Of a DNA stretch of 64,000 nt, positions 31,027 to 40,398 are shown piece by piece. The stretch comes from an uncultured Ruminococcus sp. (GTDB taxonomy: Bacteria; Bacillota; Clostridia; Lachnospirales; Lachnospiraceae). The DNA is taken from assembly GCA_900541505.1 (NCBI GenBank), contig UQKK01000014.1, positions 11,242 through 75,241 on the forward strand. The letters are read 5' to 3'. How positions within the stretch are numbered: position 1 is the first letter of the stretch; each line of letters opens with the position of its first letter. A model generated the notes under the pieces. It saw nothing but the letters and a program-made list of their open reading frames with translations. It was not told the DNA's origin and ran no database searches. A program made the translations under genes and the position numbers.

Positions 31027-32786
31027 ACTGTCTTGCCCCCTTTCAACTGATAGGCCACTGACCTTGCACGGTTGTAGGTTTCCCATGCCTGCCTATAATA
31101 CCTGTTTTTCTGCTGCACTTCCTCATGGCTTCCGACACAGGTAATCGTATGGTTTTCCACCACGGCCACCCGGTCGCACATCTTAATTGCCCCCAGCCGG
31201 TGCGCCACAATAATGACTGTTTTTCCTTTGCATAAATTTTCAACTGCCTTGTCGATCTCCACCTGATTTTCGGGATCAGAGGCGCTTGTAGCCTCATCCA
31301 GAATCAGGATGGGAGCATTTTTAAGAATTGCCCGTGCAATCGCAATCCTCTGTTTCTCCCCGCCGGAAAACCGGGAACCAAAGCTTCCTACCTTTGTGTC
31401 ATAGCCATCCGGCAGCCCCATGATCATATCGTCTATCTGCGCCCGCTTTGCCGCTCGCCGCACTTCCTCCAGGCTGGCATTGCTGCCCATACGGATATTC
31501 TCCAGTACGCTGTCTCTGGTTAAAAAGGTTTTCTGAAATACGATAGCAACCTGTTCCAGAAGCTCCTCATAATTCAAATCCTTTACATTCTTCCCGCCAA
31601 TGGACACCTCTCCCTCCTGTACATCATAAAAACGGGAAATCAGTTCGATGACCGTACTCTTTCCGGCACCGGAACGTCCCACAAGCGCCATCTTTTCACC
31701 GTCTTTTATGCTCAGGCTGCAATCCTCCAGTACATTTTTCTCTCCCTTATAGGCAAAGGTCACATGGTTTAATACAATATCATGTTTTCTGGGAAATGGC
31801 TCCCCGCCTTCATAACACGGAATATCCAGGATTTCTTTTGTTTTTGTAATGCACTTTAGCACCTGTGCAAAATTGGAACCAAGCTCCTGCAGCGGACGCA
31901 GCTCCGTCAGATAAAGGGAACCAATGAACATAAACAGCAAAAATGCACTGGCCGTAATGGAGCCGTGAAGGAACCAGTAACCGCCAAAGGGCACCATGAG
32001 GAGCATACCGCATTCCGTGATCACAACATACGCTGCATAAGGTGGCCCCATCTTGCGGGAAACGGCATTCCAAACGGCATTTTCTTCGTAAATAGCATCA
32101 GAATATTTCTGAAATGACTTACTCCCCATATTGTAAGCCTTGATCAGCCGCATTCCGTTGATATACTCAATGATTACTGAGTTCAAATTGGCAATCGACT
32201 TATTTGCCCGCTCCATCATCGTATCCATTCCACGGAACATAATCCCCATAACAAGGAACGCTAAAATAAGCGGAACCAGAGATATCAGCGCCAGCAGCAC
32301 ATTAACGGTACAAAGGTAAATAAAGACCGCCACAGGACCACACATATTATAGATCAGTTCCGGCAGATGATGAGCCAGAAACAGTTCCAGCTTCTCAATG
32401 TCCTCATTGAGAACCGTCTTAATGTCACCGGTATTCTTTTCACTCAGAACCCCAAGAGGCACTTTTGCCATATGCTCCACTACCATACAGCGCACCTTAT
32501 AAAGCGCATGATAAGCGCCTTTGTGCTCCAATGCCCCTGACGTACTGAAAAACGTAAAACGAACCACAATAGCAACCGCAATCATAACCGCATTTTCAAG
32601 CAACACTTCGCGGGTGCAGTTTCCCCGGTAAGCCGCATCCAGCAGCCGGTAAACCCCATAATACGGGATCATAGTGGAAAAGCCACTGATAAAGGAACAA
32701 AGCACGGACAAATACAGATAATATCTGTCCTTTCCTGCCCAGGAAAGCAGCAGTCTCACCGGACTTTCTTTTTCTTCTTTCAACAT
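31023..32786 (-). CDS. ABC exporter-fold half-transporter, locus A subunit 1
   Basis: A 587-residue protein starting MLKEEKESPVRLLLSWAGKD. Six transmembrane helices (to about residue 310) precede an NBD with GRSGAGKST, FSGGEKQ, ILILDEATSASDPENQ and IVAHRL. The Phe in place of Leu in the signature is a small deviation. A cytosolic N-terminal helix but no large fused domain is present, so it lacks the siderophore-interacting domain of mycobacterial IrtA. It is coupled to the second half-transporter downstream. Confidence 0.88.
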   Translation of the reverse strand: MLKEEKESPVRLLLSWAGKDRYYLYLSVLCSFISGFSTMIPYYGVYRLLDAAYRGNCTREVLLENAVMIAVAIVVRFTFFSTSGALEHKGAYHALYKVRCMVVEHMAKVPLGVLSEKNTGDIKTVLNEDIEKLELFLAHHLPELIYNMCGPVAVFIYLCTVNVLLALISLVPLILAFLVMGIMFRGMDTMMERANKSIANLNSVIIEYINGMRLIKAYNMGSKSFQKYSDAIYEENAVWNAVSRKMGPPYAAYVVITECGMLLMVPFGGYWFLHGSITASAFLLFMFIGSLYLTELRPLQELGSNFAQVLKCITKTKEILDIPCYEGGEPFPRKHDIVLNHVTFAYKGEKNVLEDCSLSIKDGEKMALVGRSGAGKSTVIELISRFYDVQEGEVSIGGKNVKDLNYEELLEQVAIVFQKTFLTRDSVLENIRMGSNASLEEVRRAAKRAQIDDMIMGLPDGYDTKVGSFGSRFSGGEKQRIAIARAILKNAPILILDEATSASDPENQVEIDKAVENLCKGKTVIIVAHRLGAIKMCDRVAVVENHTITCVGSHEEVQQKNRYYRQAWETYNRARSVAYQLKGGKTV

Positions 32787-32821
32787 GAAACACCTCACCT
32801 TCTTAATTTTCGGACTGTTTT

Positions 32822-34276
32822 TTAAATCGCAAACAGTTCCCTTATCCGAGGCTCATTTTCCGAACTGACCGCCAGATCATCCGGCATTTCGCCTTCATCA
32901 AAGTGCAAAATGCGTGTGCAGGTTCGGCATACAAATTCATAATCATGGGTAACGACAAAAATAATTTTCCCGGCAGCGGCAAGGTTCCGGATCAATCCCG
33001 CCACTTGTTCCATGCTGTCATAATCAAGGCCGCTGGTAGGTTCATCAAATACCAGCAGTTCTTTTTTGCAGATCATGCTGACGGCCACGGCCACCCTCTG
33101 CTTCTGGCCGCCCGACAGAGTGTTGGGATGCCGCTCTCTGAAAGGATAGAGCCCCAGTCCCTGTAAAGTCTGTCCGGCAAGCTGCCTGTCAGGTTTCTTA
33201 ATCCCAAAGGAACATTCTGCTTCCACGCTCTCCGCAAACAATTCATAGTTCACGTCCTGCATAACCATATAGGAAAGTTTCAGGCGTTCCTTATGGCTTT
33301 GGGGCTTACCGTGCCACAGATAACTGCCCTGGCTGTCTCTATGCAGCCCGCACAGCCCGCGTGAAAATGTAGTCTTACCGGCCCCATTATGGCCGACCAC
33401 GCCAATCACCTCCCCCGGCATTGCTCTCAGGCTGATATGCTCCAAAATTGTCCGTTTCTTATAGAACAAAGAAACGTCTTTTAGTTCCAGCACTGGTGGC
33501 AATGCAGGCGCAGGCAGACTGACAGGCTTTTCTTCCTCTAAATCAGTGGCTCTAAGCCCCATATCCCTTCGCTGCTTAACTGTCAATTTCCGGAATTCGG
33601 AAGTTCTGTAAACAGAGGCAATTTTACCTTGCTCCATATAGACAACCCGGTCTGCCACATCCATCAGGTAATACAGGCGGTGCTCTGCAATCAAAATCGT
33701 TTTTCCCTGCTTTTTGATCAGCTGTAAGTGTTCCCTCAGCTCATGTATGGCTGTCATATCCAGATTGGAGGACGGTTCATCCAGCAGATAAATATCCGGA
33801 TTCATGGCATATACCGAAGCAAATGCGATTTTCTGTTTTTCTCCGCCGGACAGTTCAAAAATATTTCTTGCCCGTAGTTTTTCAATATGCAGTTCTTCGG
33901 TGGTCTGCCGTACACGTTCTGCCAGTTCACTTGGCGGACGGGCCTCGTTCTCAATCCCAAAAGCGATTTCACTGTCTGTATCTACATTGAAGAACTGGGT
34001 GCGTGGATTCTGGAACACGGACCCTACTTTCTCAGCAATCTGGTACATGGGAAGTTCTTCCACATTTTGACCATCCACCAATACGTTTCCCTGCAGGTTT
34101 CCTGTATAGAAGTGTGGAATCAGCCCATTTACCAGACGGGTAACTGTGGTCTTTCCGCAGCCGCTTCTCCCGCAAAACAAAACACATTCGCCATCTTTTA
34201 TTTTTAAATCTACATCGTGCAGGCTTCCCTGCTCCTGTCCCGGATAGGAAAAGGATACTTGATGGAACTCAATCAT
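32822..34276 (-). CDS. ECF-type ATPase, two fused NBDs (locus A)
   Basis: A 484-residue protein starting MIEFHQVSFSYPGQEQGSLH. NBD1 has GRSGCGKTT, VFQNPRTQFFNVDTDSEIAFG, LSGGEKQ and DEPSSNLD. NBD2 has GHNGAGKTT, MQDVNYELFAES, LSGGQKQ and DEPTSGLD. The Q-loop and double-NBD layout are those of CbiO/EcfA-EcfA' ATPases that energise a T component. It overlaps the T gene stop by ATGA coupling. Confidence 0.92.
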   Translation of the reverse strand: MIEFHQVSFSYPGQEQGSLHDVDLKIKDGECVLFCGRSGCGKTTVTRLVNGLIPHFYTGNLQGNVLVDGQNVEELPMYQIAEKVGSVFQNPRTQFFNVDTDSEIAFGIENEARPPSELAERVRQTTEELHIEKLRARNIFELSGGEKQKIAFASVYAMNPDIYLLDEPSSNLDMTAIHELREHLQLIKKQGKTILIAEHRLYYLMDVADRVVYMEQGKIASVYRTSEFRKLTVKQRRDMGLRATDLEEEKPVSLPAPALPPVLELKDVSLFYKKRTILEHISLRAMPGEVIGVVGHNGAGKTTFSRGLCGLHRDSQGSYLWHGKPQSHKERLKLSYMVMQDVNYELFAESVEAECSFGIKKPDRQLAGQTLQGLGLYPFRERHPNTLSGGQKQRVAVAVSMICKKELLVFDEPTSGLDYDSMEQVAGLIRNLAAAGKIIFVVTHDYEFVCRTCTRILHFDEGEMPDDLAVSSENEPRIRELFAI

Positions 34277-34995
34277 GAGGAAATCACCCCTTTCCCATAC
34301 AGCCCTGCCACAAAATATGCAAGAAAGCATAAAAGCACAAGAATATCCGCAACCCCAAATTTAATTTGTACCAGACAAGTGCGGGGCTTAGGGTTTTCAA
34401 TCCCGCGCGTTACAGATGCAATGGAAAGCTCATCTGCCGCTTTAGAAGCCGCCATCATCAACGGAACATATATGCAGTCTACCGTCATTCCGGGATTTCT
34501 GATAACCCCCCGTAGCGAAGGCGATACATCCCGCATCTTCATGGCATCTTTGATAAAATGCCAGTCTTCCTGAATAGTTGGTACATAGCGAAGCATGACA
34601 GCCAGCGGAATCACAAGCTTCTTCGGGGCATGGACACGGTTCATCGCAGACAGAAATTCGCTGATTTTTGTAGTGGAAAGAACGATTCCTGACAGCAGAC
34701 CACAGGGGTATACTTTGTGGACCAGACCAAGAAAAGCAACAAACATTGTGCGCAGTCCTCCTGTCATACTGCCCATCACCCAGACCGTGAACAGATAAAC
34801 CAGCAGGTAGAACGCCACTCCTTTTATGGCATACCTCCCTTTTTTGCAGCATATGGCCAGGATACCAATCACCACTACAAGCCCAAGTTCATATTGAAGT
34901 GACGGTGCAAACATTGCGGAAAGGACACAGAGAAGCAGGAGCATAATTTTTGTCCGTGGGTCAATCCAAAGTCCTTTTTGCTGATAACCGCCCAT
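34273..34995 (-). CDS. ECF transporter T component (CbiQ/EcfT-like), locus A
   Basis: A 240-residue membrane protein starting MGGYQQKGLWIDPRTKIMLL. About five hydrophobic segments are visible (LLLLCVLSAMF; LGLVVVIGILAICC; GVAFYLLVYLFTVWVM and others). The coupling helices that contact the ATPases are DWHFIKDAMKMRDVSPS and AADELSIASVTRGIENP, the latter holding an RG coupling motif. The start overlaps the S-component stop (TGATG). Confidence 0.9.
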   Translation of the reverse strand: MGGYQQKGLWIDPRTKIMLLLLCVLSAMFAPSLQYELGLVVVIGILAICCKKGRYAIKGVAFYLLVYLFTVWVMGSMTGGLRTMFVAFLGLVHKVYPCGLLSGIVLSTTKISEFLSAMNRVHAPKKLVIPLAVMLRYVPTIQEDWHFIKDAMKMRDVSPSLRGVIRNPGMTVDCIYVPLMMAASKAADELSIASVTRGIENPKPRTCLVQIKFGVADILVLLCFLAYFVAGLYGKGVISS

Positions 34996-35606
34996 CACTT
35001 TGTAATCCCTGCCTTTTCAAACTGCTTCCTCAGCATCCTGCCGCCAACCCACGCGCTGAAAGCCGCAATCAGCAAAGTGCCAAGAATAATAACAGCTAAA
35101 AGCCAGGAAGGCGCTGACGCACTCATCGTATCAATGTAAGACTGCTCTGTGCCATTTTTCAGCATAGTTCCTGCCCATCCTTCCGGGTCAACAAAAAATA
35201 CCACATATGTAAATACACCGCCAAGGGACATTACCATATAAGAGAGGAGATTCACTGCTTTTTTCTTGTATTGTCCAAGTCCGGCAACAATGTCAGCAAT
35301 AATCCCCATTGCAATATAACCGAGAGAAAATGCCCAGTGCATACCTGTCACAAACCAGATGATGCCCATAATAATGCCCAGGATTGTAATACTCCAGCGC
35401 TTATGTACTTTCGCATTAAGAAGCAGATAAATAGGGCCGCACAGCAGGGCACTGCCCATTGGCATATAAAAAGTTAAAACCGGATTCACGGCGAAAAATA
35501 CGCCGCCTATCATAGTAAAGACAAAAAAGATGGCGCTGAAAATGCCCGTAGTGACTAAATCTTTCACGGAAAGCCCCGTCTGCATGGTGTTCGATTGTTG
35601 ATTCAT
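34995..35606 (-). CDS. ECF substrate-binding (S) component, Trep_Strep/MptD family, locus A
   Basis: A 203-residue integral membrane protein starting MNQQSNTMQTGLSVKDLVTT. Six hydrophobic helices are visible, including GIFSAIFFVFTMIGGVFFA, GMHWAFSLGYIAMGIIADIVAG and LLAVIILGTLLIAAFSAWVGG. The family occurs next to ECF T/A genes and exporter-fold ABC pairs in Bacillota mobile elements. It is the first gene of the operon, with AAGGAGG upstream and an inverted repeat about 60 nt before the start. The substrate is unknown; a metal chelate is inferred. Confidence 0.87.
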   Translation of the reverse strand: MNQQSNTMQTGLSVKDLVTTGIFSAIFFVFTMIGGVFFAVNPVLTFYMPMGSALLCGPIYLLLNAKVHKRWSITILGIIMGIIWFVTGMHWAFSLGYIAMGIIADIVAGLGQYKKKAVNLLSYMVMSLGGVFTYVVFFVDPEGWAGTMLKNGTEQSYIDTMSASAPSWLLAVIILGTLLIAAFSAWVGGRMLRKQFEKAGITK

Positions 35607-35667
35607 AATGATTTCCTCCTTAATTTTCAAAACGATTGACCAACCGGCCAAAGTCTGCTATTATTTG

Positions 35668-35683
35668 ATTAGTTTTGACTAAC
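35668..35683. promoter_or_regulatory. inverted-repeat operator candidate, locus A
   Basis: On the minus strand it reads GTTAGTCAAAACTAAT: arms GTTAG/CTAAT around a 6-nt centre. The locus B site at 44087 reads GTTAGCCAAAACTAAC. The arms resemble the GTTAG/CTAAC core of DtxR boxes, though the spacing differs. It lies between a likely promoter (near 35690-35715) and the S gene. Confidence 0.62.
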
Positions 35684-35737
35684 TCCGATTTATAAAATAA
35701 CTGATATTAGAACAAAGCGCAATACTTTGAAGAAAGG

Positions 35738-35775
35738 TTCGTCTATTCATTGCACAGTTTCGTCTAATCGTTGCA
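35738..35775 (+). promoter_or_regulatory. direct repeat, candidate AraC-family binding site
   Basis: TTCGTCTATTCATTGCA (35738-35754) and TTCGTCTAATCGTTGCA (35759-35775) match at 15 of 17 positions and are 21 bp apart, two helical turns. They lie between the divergent AraC and S-component genes, upstream of the S-gene promoter and abutting the AraC ribosome binding site. Confidence 0.72.
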
Positions 35776-35788
35776 AGGAGGTAACAAT

Positions 35789-36757
35789 TTGAATGGTGAT
35801 ATACTCACAGACTACTACGAGCCACTTTTGACCAATAATAATTTTATTCTGGCTGATCGTGACGAAGGTTTTCATTCCGGTAAATGCTGGAAACTCTCCC
35901 CAAAAGCCGGGGAAGGATTTTATTGGATATACGCCCAAAAAGATTTATATGACATAAAAATACATGATTTCTTTTTCTACGAAGATTTTTTTATGGAATT
36001 CAGCCTGCCGGAATGTCTCAGCATCACACAATATGAATCTATCTCCGGTGAAGAACTAAATCCATACCGCCGCCTTTCGGCTGGCTGTATCAAAACTTTT
36101 GTCGGGGGCTATCAGCCCTACAAAGCTCTGATACACAAAAGAATCCCGATTCGTTCTATTGGTATCGAGGTCATGCCTGCATATTATGAAGATTACTTAA
36201 AGAAGCGCTATCCGGGCGAATATAGGAACCCACTCACCGCTTTCCAAAAGGTAGACCAGACAATGGATTTTCCGGCAATGTCAAAACTGCTTTATGAGTT
36301 AAAAAATTACCGGGGGAACGGCATTGCTGCCGGCTTATTTTATGAAGCTAAAGTTGCTGAGGCCGTTTCCCTTGTAATAGAAGAACAGAAAAAGCTCATT
36401 TGTCGGGATGAAAAGCAACTATCAAAACAAGATATTGCACAATTAGAAAATGTTACCGCTTATTTGAATGACCACTATGCTTTTGAAATTCCCTTAGACC
36501 GCCTGGCTAAAATTGCCTGTATGGGAACGACAAAGCTTAAGTTGTCTTTCAAACAGTTGCACGGGTGTACCATAACAGAGTACATCCAACAGCGGCGGAT
36601 GAGCCAGGCAGAACATTTATTGATAAATACAGATTTCACAATAGGGCAGATTGCGGAAACAGTCGGCTACTCTACTTCCAGCCGGTTTGCGGAGCTATTC
36701 CGCAAAAGCACCGGGATTTTACCAATGGAATACCGCAAAATGGCACGGCGAAACTAA
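35789..36757 (+). CDS. AraC-family transcriptional regulator, locus A
   Basis: A 322-residue protein. Translation most likely starts at TTG 35789, 7 nt after AGGAGG. The N-terminal ~210 residues form a sensing domain without close match (FILADRDEGFHSGKCWKLSPKAG). The C-terminal double HTH is VTAYLNDHYAFEIPLDRLAKIACMGTTKLKLSFKQLHGCTITEYIQQRRMSQAEHLLINTDFTIGQIAETVGYSTSSRFAELFRKSTGILPMEYRK. It resembles PchR/YbtA-style regulators that sense ferri-siderophores; the ligand is inferred. It diverges from locus A and converges on locus B with a 4-nt gap. Confidence 0.9.
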   Translation: MNGDILTDYYEPLLTNNNFILADRDEGFHSGKCWKLSPKAGEGFYWIYAQKDLYDIKIHDFFFYEDFFMEFSLPECLSITQYESISGEELNPYRRLSAGCIKTFVGGYQPYKALIHKRIPIRSIGIEVMPAYYEDYLKKRYPGEYRNPLTAFQKVDQTMDFPAMSKLLYELKNYRGNGIAAGLFYEAKVAEAVSLVIEEQKKLICRDEKQLSKQDIAQLENVTAYLNDHYAFEIPLDRLAKIACMGTTKLKLSFKQLHGCTITEYIQQRRMSQAEHLLINTDFTIGQIAETVGYSTSSRFAELFRKSTGILPMEYRKMARRN

Positions 36758-36761
36758 TTTA

Positions 36762-38510
36762 CTATTTGATCCGCCAGCCCTCGGCCTGTTCACGGATCTT
36801 GATAAACTCCTGATAGGTTCCTTTTTGTTCCAAAAGTTGTTTATGGGTACCTTTTTGCGCCACGGTTCCGCCATCAATCACCAGAATCTGATCCGCATTT
36901 TCAATCGTTGCCAATCTATGTGCAATGGTGATAATTGTTTTACCATGTGTCAATTCAGAAATTGCTTCCTGGATTAAATGCTCATTTTCCGGGTCTATGC
37001 TGGCGGTGGCCTCATCAAGAATTACAATGGGCGCATCTTTTAACATCGCACGGGCGATAGAGATTCGCTGTTTTTCGCCGCCGGATAAGGAAGAACCGCC
37101 TTCCCCGACAACCGTGTCATAGCCATCCGGCAACACCATGATGAAATCATGGCACCGTGCCGCCTTTGCAGCCGCAATGATCTGTCCATCCGTTGCATCC
37201 GGGCTTCCGAATCGGATGTTGTTTTTGATACTGTCCCGGAACAAATATACATTCTGAAATACCATGCTGATATTTTTGAGCAGGCTGTCACAGGTAAATT
37301 CCCGCACATCTACTCCTCCAATCTTGACTGCGCCTGCGCTTACATCATAAAAACGGGCAATTAAATTGCACAAAGTTGACTTTCCGCTTCCCGACGGACC
37401 GACAATAGCGGTTGTTGTGTTCTGCGGAATCGTAAAATTCAGATCATGCAGCACCGTCCGGCTGTTGTAGCCAAAGGACACGCCGCTAAACTGAATATCG
37501 TAAGCAGAAAGGGAAATGTCTTTTCCATTCTGGTCAATGTATTCCACCTGCTCAAGCGCCTCCAGCTTATCCAATGCCGAATCCACAATTGCCAGGATGT
37601 GTGCGGCATCGTTTACACTTTCAACACTGCCGAAAATAACAAAGGAAAACAGGACAAACATCAGGAAAACAGGGATACTCATTTGTCCGGAGTAAGTCTG
37701 CCATGCACAAATCAGCATGACTCCCATAGATGCCATTTTAAGCGCCAGTAAATGCAGGCAGTTATACGGTATAAAGCCTTTCTCAATCTTAATATTGATT
37801 TCTTTTAAGTCACGGCTTGCCTTACGGAAGCTTTCTGCTGATGCTCCCTCCTGCCCGAAAGACTTTACAATAGAAAGGCCGCGGATGTATTCGATTGCCG
37901 CCCCGGACATGTCTTCCGTCGCCCTATGTGCTTTTAATGCTGTCCGCTGACTGCGGCGGCTGATTCCTGCCAGTGCAAGTGCGGAAAACAGTGCTCCGCA
38001 AATTGCCACAAGAGCAGCAGCGGGGCTGAAAAATGCCAGACACAAAACCACCGCCAGAAATTGAAGATACCCGTTTAGCACAACATCGACCATTTTCATA
38101 CTCTGCAGCTCCAGAGCGGACAACTCCGTGGTCATTCTTGCGAGAATATCACCCACGTTGTTTTGAGAAAAATACCCAAGCGAAACTCGCTTTAGTACAT
38201 CGCCCATACGGATTCGCTGGCTGGCTCCTACCTCATATCCGATACTTTCCTGCAAAACAGCTTTCCAATAGGAAAGTAAAAACCGCAGAAAAATAAATAG
38301 AATAATCGACAGTGTTGCAGTTATAACCATATGTTCAGGAAGCTGCGTATGATTCCAAAAAGAATCCAGAACGCCGCCTAACGCCCATGCCGCAATCATA
38401 GTAGGGGCCGCCGTCATAAAGCTGCTAAAGAAGGAGCATACAGCGCCAAGATAGAGCCGCCCCTTATATTTTCCGGACCAACGAATGATTCGTTTGATTG
38501 TTCCAAACAT
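36762..38510 (-). CDS. ABC exporter-fold half-transporter, locus B subunit 2
   Basis: A 582-residue protein starting MFGTIKRIIRWSGKYKGRLY. Transmembrane domain to about residue 320, then an NBD with GPSGSGKST, LSGGEKQ, IVILDEATASIDPENE and TIAHRL. Its ATG overlaps the partner gene stop (TAATG), predicting a heterodimer. It parallels the locus A gene at 29317 in place and type, though the two are clearly diverged and not a recent duplication. Confidence 0.88.
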   Translation of the reverse strand: MFGTIKRIIRWSGKYKGRLYLGAVCSFFSSFMTAAPTMIAAWALGGVLDSFWNHTQLPEHMVITATLSIILFIFLRFLLSYWKAVLQESIGYEVGASQRIRMGDVLKRVSLGYFSQNNVGDILARMTTELSALELQSMKMVDVVLNGYLQFLAVVLCLAFFSPAAALVAICGALFSALALAGISRRSQRTALKAHRATEDMSGAAIEYIRGLSIVKSFGQEGASAESFRKASRDLKEINIKIEKGFIPYNCLHLLALKMASMGVMLICAWQTYSGQMSIPVFLMFVLFSFVIFGSVESVNDAAHILAIVDSALDKLEALEQVEYIDQNGKDISLSAYDIQFSGVSFGYNSRTVLHDLNFTIPQNTTTAIVGPSGSGKSTLCNLIARFYDVSAGAVKIGGVDVREFTCDSLLKNISMVFQNVYLFRDSIKNNIRFGSPDATDGQIIAAAKAARCHDFIMVLPDGYDTVVGEGGSSLSGGEKQRISIARAMLKDAPIVILDEATASIDPENEHLIQEAISELTHGKTIITIAHRLATIENADQILVIDGGTVAQKGTHKQLLEQKGTYQEFIKIREQAEGWRIK

Positions 38511-40279
38511 TATGACACCCCCTTGCTGCTGACAGACCAATTCTTTGCACCAATATGAGCCATCCACATATCCGCATAAAGCGGGCAATGCTCCAAAAGC
38601 TCTTTCTGTGTACCGCAGTCTGCTATCTGTCCGTTTTTCAATACTACTATCTGGTCTGCTGTCTGAATGGTTGACAGTCTGTGTGCAATGACCAGAAGCG
38701 TCTTTCCTTTTGACAACGCCATGATAGACTTTTGAATCTTATCTTCATTCTGCGGGTCTGTGAACGCGGTTGCCTCATCCAAAATAACAATGGGAGCATC
38801 CTTTAAAATTGCTCTCGCTATGGCGATCCGCTGTTTCTCACCGCCTGACAGCTGCTTCCCGGCATCTCCAGCTGGGGTATCGTATCCCTTTTCCAGTTTC
38901 AAAACAAATTCATCACAGCAGGCCGCTTTTGCCGCTTCAAAGACCTGCTCATCACTGGCCTGCGGGTTGCCCAGACGGATATTCTCTTTTAAGGAACAAT
39001 GAAACAGGAAATTATCCTGCGTCACAAAGCTGACAAGATTTGACAGCTGCTTGATCGGCATCTCTTTGACATTGATTCCGCCAATCGTGATTCGGCCCTC
39101 CGTTACATCCCAAAACCTTGCAATCAATCTTGCAATCGTTGATTTTCCACCGCCTGACGGCCCAACCAATGCGGTAAAGCTTCCCTCCGGCATGGATAGG
39201 CTGACCTGATGCAGAACCGCATCTTTTTGGTTCCCCTCATAAGCAAAAGAAACATTTTCCAATTCAATATCTGTCCCCTTCAAAGCTGCATCTTTCGCAG
39301 GGTCAGACAATCTGGGGAGGTGCAGGATTTCATTGGCTGCTTCTACCGAAAACTCCATAGACTTCATTTCGTTGATAAATGTGGTTGCTTTCATAAGAGG
39401 CGCCACAATGCTCAAAGAAAGGATCAGGCACATTGCCAGCGCATCCGGTGTAATAATCCCGTTTTGGTAGAGGAGCAAGCCGATTGGCAGGACGCCGAGC
39501 ATGGTTGTCGGCATAATGGCAAACGTCAGGTTCATGGTTTTCCATGTGCTTTTGAACCAGGCAAGTGTAAACTCTTTAAATGATTTGACCGCATCCGCAA
39601 ATTTTTCATAGGAACCGGTGCTTTGGTTAAATGCCTTTACGACCTCAATTCCTTCCACATATTCAATAATGACGCTGTTTACATGATTGTTGGCTTCCAT
39701 ATAAGCGGCATATTGGCTATTATAATTTCTCATCATAAAAAACATAGGGATCATGGCGATGGCCGGTGCAATCAGCATGGATAAGCCCATGCGCCAGTCA
39801 ATCGCAGCCATCCATATAAAAATAATGACTGGAAGCACCAGATTGGACGATAACTCTGGGATCATGTGGGCCAGCGGCGGCTCAACATCCTCAACCTTAT
39901 CCATGATAATATTTTTCAGATAACCAATCCTGCGGCTCATTACCTCGCCCAGCGGAGCCTGCATCAGCCGGTCGGCAATTCTTAGACGTAACTGTTCCAG
40001 AATGGTATACGCCGAAATATGCGATAGCACTGTGGAAAAGCCATAGAATAACATTTTTACCAAATAGCCAACCGCACCGATCAGACACCAGAATAAAATC
40101 CCGTTCCAGTTTGCCGTCCGACTGATAAATAGAAGCAATATTCGATAAACTGCAAAATACGGAATGAATCCACCTGCCACGCTGAGCATGGCACAGATGA
40201 CAGAAAAAATCATTTTCCCTTTGCAGGGACTGGCAAAAGACAATAATGTTTTAAACCAGTTCTCCTTTGATTGTTTCAA
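38510..40279 (-). CDS. ABC exporter-fold half-transporter, locus B subunit 1
   Basis: A 589-residue protein. Likely start TTG 40279, 8 nt after AGAGAGG; an in-frame GTG at 40288 falls inside that site. The membrane domain spans to about residue 330. The NBD shows GPSGGGKST, LSGGEKQ, IVILDEATAFTDPQNE and VIAHRL. The second position after the Walker B DEATA (Phe-Thr) departs from the usual Ser. It follows an AraC gene and a hairpin in the transcript. Confidence 0.87.
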   Translation of the reverse strand: MKQSKENWFKTLLSFASPCKGKMIFSVICAMLSVAGGFIPYFAVYRILLLFISRTANWNGILFWCLIGAVGYLVKMLFYGFSTVLSHISAYTILEQLRLRIADRLMQAPLGEVMSRRIGYLKNIIMDKVEDVEPPLAHMIPELSSNLVLPVIIFIWMAAIDWRMGLSMLIAPAIAMIPMFFMMRNYNSQYAAYMEANNHVNSVIIEYVEGIEVVKAFNQSTGSYEKFADAVKSFKEFTLAWFKSTWKTMNLTFAIMPTTMLGVLPIGLLLYQNGIITPDALAMCLILSLSIVAPLMKATTFINEMKSMEFSVEAANEILHLPRLSDPAKDAALKGTDIELENVSFAYEGNQKDAVLHQVSLSMPEGSFTALVGPSGGGKSTIARLIARFWDVTEGRITIGGINVKEMPIKQLSNLVSFVTQDNFLFHCSLKENIRLGNPQASDEQVFEAAKAACCDEFVLKLEKGYDTPAGDAGKQLSGGEKQRIAIARAILKDAPIVILDEATAFTDPQNEDKIQKSIMALSKGKTLLVIAHRLSTIQTADQIVVLKNGQIADCGTQKELLEHCPLYADMWMAHIGAKNWSVSSKGVS

Positions 40280-40314
40280 ATTTTTCACCTCTCTTTTCTT
40301 TTTTGGTCAGCAAA

Positions 40315-40345
40315 TAAGGACGGTAGCCTAAGCTAACCGTCCTTA
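40315..40345 (-). other. intercistronic hairpin between AraC-B and exporter genes
   Basis: TAAGGACGGTTAGC pairs with GCTACCGTCCTTA (one bulged T) around TTAG on the minus strand. The downstream sequence ATTTGCTGACC has no U tract, so it may be a processing/stability element or leaky terminator setting exporter levels relative to upstream genes. Confidence 0.6.
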
Positions 40346-40398
40346 TCATAGCACTGTCTGTTTTTTTCTTCCGCTCTATATGGGCTTTTATGCACCAA

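Noticed and set aside
40315..40345. TTAGCTTAGGCTA as a DtxR box
   Set aside because: It resembles DtxR half-sites but is the loop end of a long hairpin, and the flanking arms do not match; the hairpin explanation is simpler.
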